Shown here: one piece after another, positions 17,737-26,141 of the stretch
Layout: every line of letters starts with the position of its first letter
Position numbering within the stretch: position 1 is the stretch's first letter
DNA from: Nonomuraea basaltis
Lineage (GTDB): Bacteria > Actinomycetota > Actinomycetes > Streptosporangiales > Streptosporangiaceae
DNA: 64,000 nucleotides
Assembly: GCF_005893125.1 (NCBI RefSeq)
Contig: NZ_VCJS01000015.1
Location: 1-64,000 of the forward strand
Direction of reading: 5' to 3'
The notes under the pieces: model-generated
What the model was told of the DNA's origin: nothing
Database searches by the model: none
The model's input: only the letters and a program-made list of their open reading frames with translations
Program-made: the position numbers and the translations under genes

Positions 17737-19235
17737 CAGCCCACGACCACGCCGAAGGCGAAGAGGCTGTAGAACAGCATCCCGAGATAGAACACCGCGC
17801 CGAACCCGATGATCAGGTTGGTCCACCACTTCGGCCTGATCGGTTTGGGCAGCATCCGGTTGTTCACCAGCAGCAGCGTCACGCAGTACGCGCCCATCGC
17901 GAACGTCGACAGGAACGCCAGCGTGTCCAGGATCCCGCTCGGTCCGTCGGCCGGGCCGAACAGCAGGATCAGGATGCCGAATATGATCACGCCCCAGAGG
18001 AAGAACGCGTACAGATGCGACATGCGCATCTTCTTCGCCCCTGGCACGAAGTTGTAGGTCATGTCAGCCTGGCCGCGCGAGAAGGAGTCGAACAGCCCCA
18101 GCGTCGCGTTCAGGCCGATCAGCGCGATGAACCCGAGGAAGACCACGCCGAGCACGGAGCTGCCTGCCGAGGAGACGGCGTCGGCCATGGCGCTGAGCGC
18201 GACCTCCCGGTCCTCGTTCCTGATGATGTCCTGCACGGCCGGGTTCTGCCGCACCGCCGCCTGCGCGATCACCGTGAAGGAGATCGTGACCAGCATGGTG
18301 ATGCCCCAGAACAGCAGCAGGGCGTCGAAGGTGACCCAGCGCCGCCAGCCCCGCCACTTGGCCATCTCGGCCGGGTCCTCGGTGTCGAACATGAAGCCGC
18401 GCGCGGGCATGGCCTCTTCCTCGCCCGCGTGCCGCAGCCCGCGGACCTTCGGGATGTGCGCGCCCATGCCTGCCCCGGAGTCACGCAGGTGCAGCGTGTA
18501 CCACATCTGCTGCATGCCCGAGGGACCGGCGAACGCGCACGCGCCCACGATCACCGGGAACCAGGCCGCCGACATGGCCTCGGCCGGCAGGTAGCCGATC
18601 GCGAACATGCCGGTGATCGTGGAGACCACGTCGCTCCAGGAGCCCACCATGGCCGCGATCACGGCCGTGCCGAGCACGAGCGCGCCGATGAGCAGCGACA
18701 GCACGTTCTCGAGCAGGTTGTAGATCACCTTGGCCAGGCTGAAGACCACGCCGACCAGGATCAGGCCGATGATGGCTGTCACCAACCAGGGGATCCCGGT
18801 TATCTCCTCGAACGCCGCCGCGCCCGCGGACAGGTGTCCCGGCCACATGTAGACGGCGATCGCGACGATGAAGAAGAACCACATGATCGGCTTGAACACC
18901 CGGGCCGCGCCGGAGAAGATGCTCTCCCCCGTCGCCATGGCGTACCTGGCCATCTCCAGCATGACCACGGCCTGCAGCGTCACGCCGATCAGGAACAGCC
19001 ACCTGATCTCCGGCCCGAACAGCAGCACCAGCCTGGGCCACATGTACGACTCGCCCATGCCCACGCCCAGTGCGACGAGGAAGACCGTCGGCCCGAGAAT
19101 GTGCACCGAAGGGGGCGCGTCGGGGAGCTTTCTGATGGGCATCGGCTCGAGCCGGCCCGCTTTCCATACTCGTTCGTCCTCGACCGGCGGCACGGCTGTC
19201 GCCGGTGTCACCGGTGGTGTTTTCGATGTGTCCAC
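17736..19235 (-). CDS. Nramp-like transporter lacking the metal-binding motifs
   Basis: Membrane protein of 499 residues with about 11-12 helices in the Nramp (LeuT-fold) layout and a long N-terminal tail. In Nramp metal importers helix 1 carries DPGN and helix 6 carries MPH, which bind the metal. Here the helix-1 position reads VGMGESYMWP (about 58-67) and helix 6 reads AFAGPSGMQQMWYT, so none of the four classical ligands is kept. It also has a large cytosolic loop between helices 6 and 7 (HIPKVRGLRHAGEEEAMPARG). GTG start with AGGAGG upstream. First gene of an operon with a small membrane protein and TerC. It may carry another cation or an organic acid; the oxalate context is suggestive only. 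Confidence 0.78.
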   Translation of the reverse strand: MDTSKTPPVTPATAVPPVEDERVWKAGRLEPMPIRKLPDAPPSVHILGPTVFLVALGVGMGESYMWPRLVLLFGPEIRWLFLIGVTLQAVVMLEMARYAMATGESIFSGAARVFKPIMWFFFIVAIAVYMWPGHLSAGAAAFEEITGIPWLVTAIIGLILVGVVFSLAKVIYNLLENVLSLLIGALVLGTAVIAAMVGSWSDVVSTITGMFAIGYLPAEAMSAAWFPVIVGACAFAGPSGMQQMWYTLHLRDSGAGMGAHIPKVRGLRHAGEEEAMPARGFMFDTEDPAEMAKWRGWRRWVTFDALLLFWGITMLVTISFTVIAQAAVRQNPAVQDIIRNEDREVALSAMADAVSSAGSSVLGVVFLGFIALIGLNATLGLFDSFSRGQADMTYNFVPGAKKMRMSHLYAFFLWGVIIFGILILLFGPADGPSGILDTLAFLSTFAMGAYCVTLLLVNNRMLPKPIRPKWWTNLIIGFGAVFYLGMLFYSLFAFGVVVG

Positions 19236-19350
19236 CTACGGACCTCCTGGGGGGTTGTTGCCTTCCTCGTAGGCGCAGAGAATCTGCTGCCTGCGATGGA
19301 CCGCTGGACGCGGCCCACCCTGCGCTGCCCCGAATAGCCCCCGTGACTGG

Positions 19351-19440
19351 CCAATAAGAAACCTGCTCGTTGGACTGCCGCCCTACTGTCGTGCCTGGTG
19401 GAGGCCGTAGCGGCAGTCCACTTTGCAGATTTCTTATTGG
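19351..19440. repeat. 90-bp element with 30-bp inverted repeats
   Basis: Two 30-bp arms (19351-19380 and 19411-19440) match as inverted repeats at 25 of 30 positions, with two perfectly conserved blocks: CCAATAAGAAA outside and TGGACTGCCG inside. The 30-bp loop begins and ends so that the stem could extend by a few bases. It lies between the acyl-CoA synthetase stop and the Nramp-like start. It could be a terminator/attenuator, a paired operator or a miniature element; no target duplication or T-run is evident. Confidence 0.65.
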
Positions 19441-19454
19441 TGCCGCGCCTGGCT

Positions 19455-21572
19455 CTAGCGCAACAGTCCGGCCGCCCTGGCCCAGCGGTACTTCGCACCG
19501 AGGACCGCCACGGGCTTCTCCGTCGTGTACGGGTACGCGACCACGCCGTGCTCGAACAGGTACTCGCAGGCCTCCTCAACCTCGGTGTCGCCGGCCAGCG
19601 ACGCCACGACCGGCTTGACGTTCCCCTTCTCCCGCTCCTCCGCCACCACGCGGGCGATCAGCTCGGCGAACACCATCGGCGGCGTCACGATCGTGTGCCA
19701 GTAGCCCAGGACGAGCGCGTGGATGCGCTCGTCGGCCAGGCCGAGGCGGACCGTGTTCCCGTACGTCGCCGGCGGTTCACCGCCGGTGATGTCGATCGGG
19801 TTGCCGGCCGCGCCGAACGGCGGGATGTAGGCGCGGAACGCGGCGTCCAGGTCGGGCGGGATGTCCATGAGCGTCAGGCCCGCGTCCACGCAGGCGTCGG
19901 AGAGCAGCACGCCCGAGCCGCCCGCCCCGGTGATGATGACGACGTTCTCGCCCTTCGGCGCGGGCATGAGCGGCAGCGCGCGGGCGTACTCCAGCATGTC
20001 GTTGAGCCCGGGCGCCCGCACGACGCCGGCCTGGCGGAGGATGTCGTCGTACACCTTGTCGTCGCCGGCCAGCGCCCCGGTGTGGGATCCGGCCGCCCGC
20101 GCGCCCATCGCGGTGCGCCCGGCCTTGAGCACGATGACCGGCTTCTCCTTGACGACCCGGCGGGCCGCCTCGACGAAGCCGCGCCCGTCCTTGAGGTCCT
20201 CCAGGTGCATGGCCACGGCCCTGGTGTTGTCGTCCTGCTCGAAGAACGTGAGCAGGTCGTCCTCGTCCACGTCGGCCTTGTTGCCGACGCCGACGATGGC
20301 CGAGACGCCCATCTTGGTGGTGCGGCTGAAGCCCAGGATGGCCATGCCGATGCCGCCGCTCTGCGAGGTCAGCGCCACGCTGCCCTTGACGTCGTACGGG
20401 GTGCAGAACGTCGCGCAGAGATTCTCCGGCGTGTAGTAGTAGCCGTAGATGTTCGGGCCGAGCATGCGCACGCCGTGCCTGCGCGCGATCTCGACGATCT
20501 CCTGCTGGCCCTCGACGTTGCCCGTCTCGGCGAACCCGGACGGGATCATGATGGCGCCGGCCACGCCCTTCTCCCCCACCTCCTCCAGCGCCGCCGCGAC
20601 GAACTTGGCGGGGATGGCGAAGACGGCCACGTCCACGTCGCCGGGGACGTCGGAGACGCTCTTGTACGCGGGCAGCCCCATGATCTCGTCGGCCTTCGGG
20701 TTGATCGGGAAGATCTGGCCCTTGTAGCCGCCGTTGATGAGGTTCCGCATGACCGAGTTGCCGATCTTGCCGCTCTCGGCGGAGGCGCCGATCACGGCGA
20801 CCGAGCGCGGCTTGAATATCCGCGTCATCTGCCGCAGGATCTCCTCGCGCGACAGCCTCTGGACCTCCGCGGGCTTGTCACCGATGAGGATGCGCACGTC
20901 GGCGGCCACCGCGCCGTTCGCGTCGGCGAAGACGGGGTTGAGGTCCACCTCGACGATCTCGGGGAAGTCGGTCACCAGCCTGCCGACGCGCTCGATCAGC
21001 CCCGCCAGTGCCGCCCGGTCGGCCGGCTTGGCGCCACGGGCACCACGGAGCACCTCTGCTGCCCTGATGTCGTCGAGCATCCCAAGCGCATCATCACCCA
21101 AAACCGGGGCAAGCCGGAAGGTCACATCCTTAAGTACTTCAACCAGGACGCCGCCCAGGCCGAAGGCGACGACCTTGCCGAAGGTCGGGTCGGTGACGGC
21201 GCCGACGATGACCTCGTGGCCGCCGCCGACGAGCTGCTGCACCTGGATGCCGTCGATCTTGGCGTCGGGATCGTAGGCGCGGGCGTTGGCGAGGATCGTG
21301 TCGTAGCCCTGGCGTACCTCGTCGGCGGTCTTCAGCCCGACGAGCACGCCGCCGGCGTCGGTCTTGTGCAGGATGTCGGGCGAGACGATCTTCAGCACGA
21401 CCGGGAGCCCGATCTTCTCGGCGATCTCCACCGCCTCGGCGGCCGAGGCGGCCAGCCCTTCGCCGGGGGTGGCGATCCCGTACGCCTCGCACAGCAGGCG
21501 CCCCTCAGGGGCGGTCAGGGCCGTACGGCCCTCGGCGAGCGCCTTGTCCAGTACTTCCCTGACTGTGCTCAT
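19455..21572 (-). CDS. acyl-CoA synthetase (ADP-forming), beta-alpha fused
   Basis: NDP-forming acyl-CoA synthetase of 705 residues. The order is ATP-grasp beta domain first (about 10-220: LPVVLKIVSPDILHKTDAGGV, VEVDLNPVFA) and CoA-binding alpha part after (from about 245: RSVAVIGASAESGKIGNSV). The phosphohistidine motif GSHTGALAG is intact. The alpha loop reads GPNIYGYYYT where acetate enzymes have GPNCLG, which may shape substrate choice. Third gene of the oxc-frc operon, 68 bp after frc. It may activate oxalate or formate, or harvest ATP from formyl-CoA; this is inference. Start ATG 21572 with GGGAG upstream. Confidence 0.88.
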   Translation of the reverse strand: MSTVREVLDKALAEGRTALTAPEGRLLCEAYGIATPGEGLAASAAEAVEIAEKIGLPVVLKIVSPDILHKTDAGGVLVGLKTADEVRQGYDTILANARAYDPDAKIDGIQVQQLVGGGHEVIVGAVTDPTFGKVVAFGLGGVLVEVLKDVTFRLAPVLGDDALGMLDDIRAAEVLRGARGAKPADRAALAGLIERVGRLVTDFPEIVEVDLNPVFADANGAVAADVRILIGDKPAEVQRLSREEILRQMTRIFKPRSVAVIGASAESGKIGNSVMRNLINGGYKGQIFPINPKADEIMGLPAYKSVSDVPGDVDVAVFAIPAKFVAAALEEVGEKGVAGAIMIPSGFAETGNVEGQQEIVEIARRHGVRMLGPNIYGYYYTPENLCATFCTPYDVKGSVALTSQSGGIGMAILGFSRTTKMGVSAIVGVGNKADVDEDDLLTFFEQDDNTRAVAMHLEDLKDGRGFVEAARRVVKEKPVIVLKAGRTAMGARAAGSHTGALAGDDKVYDDILRQAGVVRAPGLNDMLEYARALPLMPAPKGENVVIITGAGGSGVLLSDACVDAGLTLMDIPPDLDAAFRAYIPPFGAAGNPIDITGGEPPATYGNTVRLGLADERIHALVLGYWHTIVTPPMVFAELIARVVAEEREKGNVKPVVASLAGDTEVEEACEYLFEHGVVAYPYTTEKPVAVLGAKYRWARAAGLLR

Positions 21573-21640
21573 GGTCGCGCTCCCTACGGGCACTCCCTGG
21601 TTACGCAGGCTGCCGCTGCCGGGCCCTACTCGCCGCTCCA

Positions 21641-22864
21641 CTAGATGACTCCGTTCGACTTGAGTTCCGCGAGCTCGTCCGCGCTCACGCCGAACTCGCC
21701 GTAGATCTCCTGGTTGTGCTCGCCGAGCAGGGGCGGGGTGCGGACGTCGACCGGCGAGTCCGAGAGCTGCAACGGGCTGCCGACGGTCACGAACTCGCCG
21801 CGCTCCGGGTGGTCGACCGTGACGACGATGCCCTCGTCGCGCAGCGACTCGTCCTCGACCAGCTCCTTGGTCGACAGGATCGGCCCGCAGGGGATGTTCT
21901 CGGCGTTGAGCCGGTCCAGGACCGTCCACTTGTCGTGGCGGATCGTCCACTCCTCGATGAGCTGGAACATCTTGTCCAGCTTCGGCAGCCGCGCCTCCGG
22001 CGTCGCCCACTCGGGGTCCTCGGCCAGCTCGGGCCGGCCGATGATGTTCGAGATCGGCTTCCAGCCGGGCGGCTGGACGATCACGTAGATGTAGTCGTTC
22101 GGGCCGCCGGGAGCGCAGCGCACCGCCCAGCCGGGCTGGCCGCCGCCGCTGGCGTTGCCGGAGCGGGGCACCTCGTCGTTGAACGTCTTGTTCGGGTATT
22201 CGCGCAGCGGGCCGTGCGCCAGCCGCTGCTGGTCACGGAGCTTGACCCGGCACAGGTTCAGGACGGCGTGCTGCATGGCCACCTGCACCCGCTGGCCGCG
22301 CCCGGTCTGCTCGCGCTGGTAGAGGGCGGCCAGGATGCCGGCGACCGCGTGGATGCCGGTGCCCGAGTCGCCGATCTGCGCGCCGGTGGCCAGCGGCGGG
22401 CCCTCCTCGAAGCCGGTGGTGCTCATCGAGCCGCCCATCGCCTGCGCGATCACCTCGTACGCCTTGAACTTGGCGTACCGGCCGGCGCCGAAGCCCTTGA
22501 TCGAGGCGTAGATCAGGCGCGGGTTGAGTTCCTGCAGGCGCTCCCAAGAGAAGCCCATGCGATCGACGGCGCCCGGGCCGAAGTTCTCCACCATGATGTC
22601 GGCGCTCTTCACCAGCTCGGTGAAGATCTCCTTGCCGCGGTCGCTCTTCATGTTGAGCGTGATGCTGCGCTTGTTGCAGTTGAGCATCGTGAAGTAGAGG
22701 CTGTCGACGCCGGGCACGTCGCGCAGCTGCTGCCGGGTGATGTCCCCGTGCGGGGCCTCCAGCTTGACCACGTCGGCGCCCAGCCAGGCGAGCAGCTGGG
22801 TGGCGGACGGGCCGGACTGGACGTGGGTCATGTCGAGGACGCGGACACCTTCGAGTGCCTTCAT
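21641..22864 (-). CDS. frc: formyl-CoA:oxalate CoA-transferase
   Basis: Class III CoA-transferase of 407 residues that moves CoA from formyl-CoA to oxalate. It follows Oxalobacter/E. coli Frc closely: [51 protein letters not shown], the catalytic Asp166 ([10 protein letters not shown]) and the glycine loop [14 protein letters not shown]. The last is characteristic of oxalate-specific members rather than general CaiB-type transferases. Lies 12 bp after oxc. Acts in the cytosol and feeds oxalyl-CoA to the decarboxylase and, possibly, to the PanE2-type reductase. Confidence 0.95.
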   Translation of the reverse strand: MKALEGVRVLDMTHVQSGPSATQLLAWLGADVVKLEAPHGDITRQQLRDVPGVDSLYFTMLNCNKRSITLNMKSDRGKEIFTELVKSADIMVENFGPGAVDRMGFSWERLQELNPRLIYASIKGFGAGRYAKFKAYEVIAQAMGGSMSTTGFEEGPPLATGAQIGDSGTGIHAVAGILAALYQREQTGRGQRVQVAMQHAVLNLCRVKLRDQQRLAHGPLREYPNKTFNDEVPRSGNASGGGQPGWAVRCAPGGPNDYIYVIVQPPGWKPISNIIGRPELAEDPEWATPEARLPKLDKMFQLIEEWTIRHDKWTVLDRLNAENIPCGPILSTKELVEDESLRDEGIVVTVDHPERGEFVTVGSPLQLSDSPVDVRTPPLLGEHNQEIYGEFGVSADELAELKSNGVI

Positions 22865-22876
22865 GTCGAAATTCCC

Positions 22877-24550
22877 CTACTTGTACATGGTTTGGTTCAT
22901 GGTTCCGGGGGCGTAGACCTCTGGGTCGACCCAGACGTTGATCAGCGAGGGCTTGCCCGACTCCCTCGCCCGCTCCAGCGCGGGCCGGATCTCCGCCGGG
23001 TCGCGCACCTCCTCGCCGTGGCCGCCGAGGAGCTTGGCGAAGTCGCCGTAGCGGATGTCTCCGAGGGTGTTGCCGACGCGGGCGCGGTCCTCGCCGTACT
23101 TGGCGGCCTGGCCGTACCTGATCTGGTTCATGGACGAGTTGTTGCCGATGACGCCGATGAACGGCAGGTCGAAGCGGACCATGGTCTCGAAGTCCCAGCC
23201 GGTCAGGCTGAAGGCGCCGTCGCCGAACAGGCACAGCACCTCCTTGTCGCGCCGCGCCTGCTTGGCGGCCATCGCGAACGCCATGCCGACGCCGAGGGTG
23301 CCGAGCGGTCCGGGGTCCATCCAGTGGCCGGGCGATTTGGGCTGCACGACCTGGCCGGAGAAGGTGACGATGTCGCCGCCGTCGCCGATGTAGATGGTGT
23401 CCTCGGTCAGGAACTCGTTGATCTCGTGGACGAGGCGGTACGGGTCGATGGGCTGGGCACCGGAGTGCTGGCGGGGCAGCCGCTTCTCGTACGCCTGGGT
23501 CTCGACGGCGCGTAGCTCGTCCATCCATGCCTTGCGCTTGGCGGCGGCGTCCCCGATGCGGCCGCTGGCGGCCTGGGCCGCGGCGGCGAGGATGAGGCCG
23601 GCGTCGCCCACGATCCCCAGGTCGATGTCCCGGTTCTTGCCGACGGTGCGGTAGTCGAGGTCGATCTGGACCACGGTCGCGGCCGGGGAGAGCCGCTTGC
23701 CGTAGCCCATCCTGAAGTCGAACGGGGTGCCGACGATGATGATCAGGTCGGCCTCGGTGAAGGCGTATCTGCGGCTGAGCTGGAAGTGGTGCGGATCGCC
23801 GGGCGGGAGCGTGCCCCGGCCCGAGCCGTTCATGTACGCGGGCACGTTCAGGGAGCGGACGAAGTCGATGGCCGCGTCGGTCGCCCGGCACGTCCATACC
23901 TGGCTGCCGAGCAGGATGGCCGGCTTCTCGGCGTGCGCCAGCAGGTCCGCCAGCCGCTCGATCGCCTCGGGGTCGCCCTGCTGGCGGGTGGAGGCGCGGT
24001 AGTGCCCGGCCTTGGGGATGCGCGCCTTCTCCAAGGGGACCTTCGCGTCGAGCACGTCGCGCGGGATCTCCAGGAAGGACGGGCCTGGCGCGCCGTGGTA
24101 GCACTCGCGGAAGGCCATCGACACGAGGTCGGCCACCCGCTCCGTGCTGGGCACCGTGGCGGCGAACTTGGTGATCGGGGTCATCATGTCCACGTGGGGC
24201 AGGTCTTGAAGTGAGCCCATCTTGTGCTGGCTCAGCGCGCCCTGGCCGCCGATGAGCAGCATCGGGCTCTCCGCGCGGAACGCGTTGGCCACGCCGGTCA
24301 CCGCGTCCGTCGTGCCGGGTCCGGCGGTGACGACCGCGCAACCGGGCTTGCCGGTGATGCGGGCGTACCCGTCGGCGGCATGCGCGGCCACCTGTTCGTG
24401 GCGTACGTCGATGACCTCGATGCCCTCATCGACACAGCCGTCGTAGATATCGATGATGTGGCCGCCGCAGAGCGTGTAGATCACGTCCACGCCCTCGGCC
24501 TTGAGTGCCTTGGCTACGAGATGTCCGCCAGAGATCGTTTCCGACATCAT
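22877..24550 (-). CDS. oxc: oxalyl-CoA decarboxylase / 2-hydroxyacyl-CoA lyase family ThDP enzyme
   Basis: ThDP enzyme of 557 residues with the catalytic Glu (RHEQVAAHAADGYARITG), ThDP-Mg motif GDGAFSLTGWDFETM...NNSSMNQ and the central FAD/ADP-type domain. Position directly before frc, under its own operator, argues for oxalyl-CoA decarboxylase (oxalyl-CoA to formyl-CoA and CO2). However, the sequence departs from the Oxalobacter enzyme in several places: TAGPGTTDAVTGVANAF, and HWMDPGPLGTLGVGMAFA, which recalls actinobacterial 2-hydroxyacyl-CoA lyases. These are sister families. The oxc assignment therefore rests largely on context. Start ATG 24550 or 24547. Confidence 0.75.
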   Translation of the reverse strand: MMSETISGGHLVAKALKAEGVDVIYTLCGGHIIDIYDGCVDEGIEVIDVRHEQVAAHAADGYARITGKPGCAVVTAGPGTTDAVTGVANAFRAESPMLLIGGQGALSQHKMGSLQDLPHVDMMTPITKFAATVPSTERVADLVSMAFRECYHGAPGPSFLEIPRDVLDAKVPLEKARIPKAGHYRASTRQQGDPEAIERLADLLAHAEKPAILLGSQVWTCRATDAAIDFVRSLNVPAYMNGSGRGTLPPGDPHHFQLSRRYAFTEADLIIIVGTPFDFRMGYGKRLSPAATVVQIDLDYRTVGKNRDIDLGIVGDAGLILAAAAQAASGRIGDAAAKRKAWMDELRAVETQAYEKRLPRQHSGAQPIDPYRLVHEINEFLTEDTIYIGDGGDIVTFSGQVVQPKSPGHWMDPGPLGTLGVGMAFAMAAKQARRDKEVLCLFGDGAFSLTGWDFETMVRFDLPFIGVIGNNSSMNQIRYGQAAKYGEDRARVGNTLGDIRYGDFAKLLGGHGEEVRDPAEIRPALERARESGKPSLINVWVDPEVYAPGTMNQTMYK

Positions 24551-24575
24551 GCCACCCTTTCCCGGCGACTGTCTT

Positions 24576-24592
24576 CCGCATACTGCATACCG
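24576..24592 (-). promoter_or_regulatory. operator site d (oxc-frc operon)
   Basis: Read on the minus strand, CGGTATGCAGTATGCGG matches the cluster motif at 14 of 17 positions. It sits in the 79-bp gap between the moeA stop and the oxc start, 26 bp upstream of the oxc ATG. An overlapping palindrome CATACCGTATG lies at 24586-24596. Confidence 0.65.
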
Positions 24593-24629
24593 TATGAAGG
24601 CAATGGTTACTCCGTCGTGAACGGCCTGT

Positions 24630-25970
24630 CTAGACCCCCGGGGGCAACTCGATCAGCTCGACCTGCTCGCCGGCCCACCCCGGAGGGACCACGGCCAGGG
24701 CGTCCGCCAAGGCCGCTCCCCAGAGCGATCCGGGCCGGTCATGCCCCACGGGCACGGCTCCCCGGCCGGTTCTCCTGACCGGCACCAGCCGCGTGTCCCG
24801 CTCGTGCGCCCGCACGGCTCCGGCCAGCGCACTCGTCTCTTTGCCCGCCGGGGTTCCGGCCGGCTCGCGCAGCATCGGGACGAGCAGGGTGAGCGACGCG
24901 GCCAGGGCCGCGAACGGGTTCCCGGGCAGTCCGACGACCAGCGGCCCGCCGGGGAGGCGAGCGAGCAGCTGCGGGTGCCCGGGACGTACGGCGACGCCGT
25001 CGATGAGGACTTCGGCGTCGAGGTCGCCGAGCACGGCACGGAGGTGATCGGCGGGGCCTTTGGAGGAGGCACCGCACACCACGACCACGTCGACCACAGC
25101 GGCACGCCCACCGACACCGCCCGCCCCGGCGTGACAACCGACATCACCCGGCCCATCCCTGTCGACGGCACCACCACCGCCGTCGCTCGACACAGCGGCG
25201 GGCGGCGCGGCGATCAGTGAAGCGAGCCTGCAGCGGAGCGGGGCGGCACCGTCGGGGAGGCGGGCGGTGCCTGTGACGCGGCCTCCTGCCCACTCCACCA
25301 AGCCTGGCAGGAACGGGCCGATCGCGTCGCGCACCCGGCCCGGCGCAGGGACGCCCTCGTGCACCACCTCGTCGCCCGTGACCAGCACCGTCACGCGCGG
25401 CCTGGGCCGTACCAGCAGCTCGTCGTGGCCGAGGGCGGCGGCCAGGCCGAGCGCCACCGGCGTCACCACCGCGCCCGCGCCCAGGACCACCGTGCCCTCG
25501 GCGATGTCCTCGCCGCGCCGCCGGATGTGGCGCCCCGGCTCGGCGGGGCCCGCCACCCACACCGGCTCCACCGCACCGCGCCCCGCGTCGCCCCGCATCC
25601 GGGGCACCGGCACTACAGCCGCCTGCTCATAGGGCAGCACCGACTCCGCCCCCACCGGCACCGGAGCGCCGGTGGCGATCTCCACCGCCTCCCCCGCCCG
25701 CAACTCGCCCTCGTAAAAGGCACCTCCGGCCAGGACGTGCCCGGCCACGCGCCACGGGCCGGCGCCCGCGACCGCGTATCCGTCCATCGCCGCCACGTCG
25801 ACGCCCGGCACCGCCACCAGCGCCGTCAAAGGACCGGCCAGGCGACACCCGAGCGCCTCTGACAACGGCATCGGCAAAGGCCCTAGCGGGCGGGCCGCGC
25901 CCGCCGCCACGGCCCGCGCAGACCCCCATGACGTCGCTTCCACCACTGGTCCATGCCGCACAACGGTCAT
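24630..25970 (-). CDS. moeA: molybdopterin molybdotransferase (MoeA), divergent
   Basis: Inserts molybdate into adenylylated molybdopterin; 446 residues from ATG 25970, which has AAGGAG 8 nt upstream. Typical motifs: VAAMDGYAV, PVPVGAESVLPYEQ, VLVTGDEV and GLPGNPFAAL. Two departures: a Gly/Asp-rich insert of about 35 residues near 295-330, and SSKGPADHL where MoeA usually has GGVSVGDYD. Transcribed away from the PanE2-type and formate dehydrogenase genes under a shared operator (site e), so it is probably the dedicated cofactor-maturation protein for this formate dehydrogenase. Confidence 0.85.
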   Translation of the reverse strand: MTVVRHGPVVEATSWGSARAVAAGAARPLGPLPMPLSEALGCRLAGPLTALVAVPGVDVAAMDGYAVAGAGPWRVAGHVLAGGAFYEGELRAGEAVEIATGAPVPVGAESVLPYEQAAVVPVPRMRGDAGRGAVEPVWVAGPAEPGRHIRRRGEDIAEGTVVLGAGAVVTPVALGLAAALGHDELLVRPRPRVTVLVTGDEVVHEGVPAPGRVRDAIGPFLPGLVEWAGGRVTGTARLPDGAAPLRCRLASLIAAPPAAVSSDGGGGAVDRDGPGDVGCHAGAGGVGGRAAVVDVVVVCGASSKGPADHLRAVLGDLDAEVLIDGVAVRPGHPQLLARLPGGPLVVGLPGNPFAALAASLTLLVPMLREPAGTPAGKETSALAGAVRAHERDTRLVPVRRTGRGAVPVGHDRPGSLWGAALADALAVVPPGWAGEQVELIELPPGV

Positions 25971-25994
25971 CGGCGCGCTCCTTGACCCGTGTTT

Positions 25995-26011
25995 TTCCAT
26001 ACTGTATACCG
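25995..26011 (-). promoter_or_regulatory. operator site e (moeA / reductase divergent promoter)
   Basis: On the minus strand, CGGTATACAGTATGGAA matches the cluster motif at 16 of 17 positions, the best copy. It lies in the 171-bp region between divergent moeA and the reductase gene and could control both. Confidence 0.7.
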
Positions 26012-26141
26012 AATGCACGATGGCCCGCATCCAGCGGCCCATCGCGGGCAGCGGATTCCGCGCCTACGGTGGGCCGCGTTCAGCGGCTCACCGCATGTGA
26101 CGGGCTCGTCCATACGATCCGACGCGAGAACGGAGCGCAGC

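Noticed and set aside
19860-21280. Series of plus-strand frames opposite the acyl-CoA synthetase
   Set aside because: Low-complexity Ser/Ala/Arg shadows of the minus-strand gene, with no start signals.
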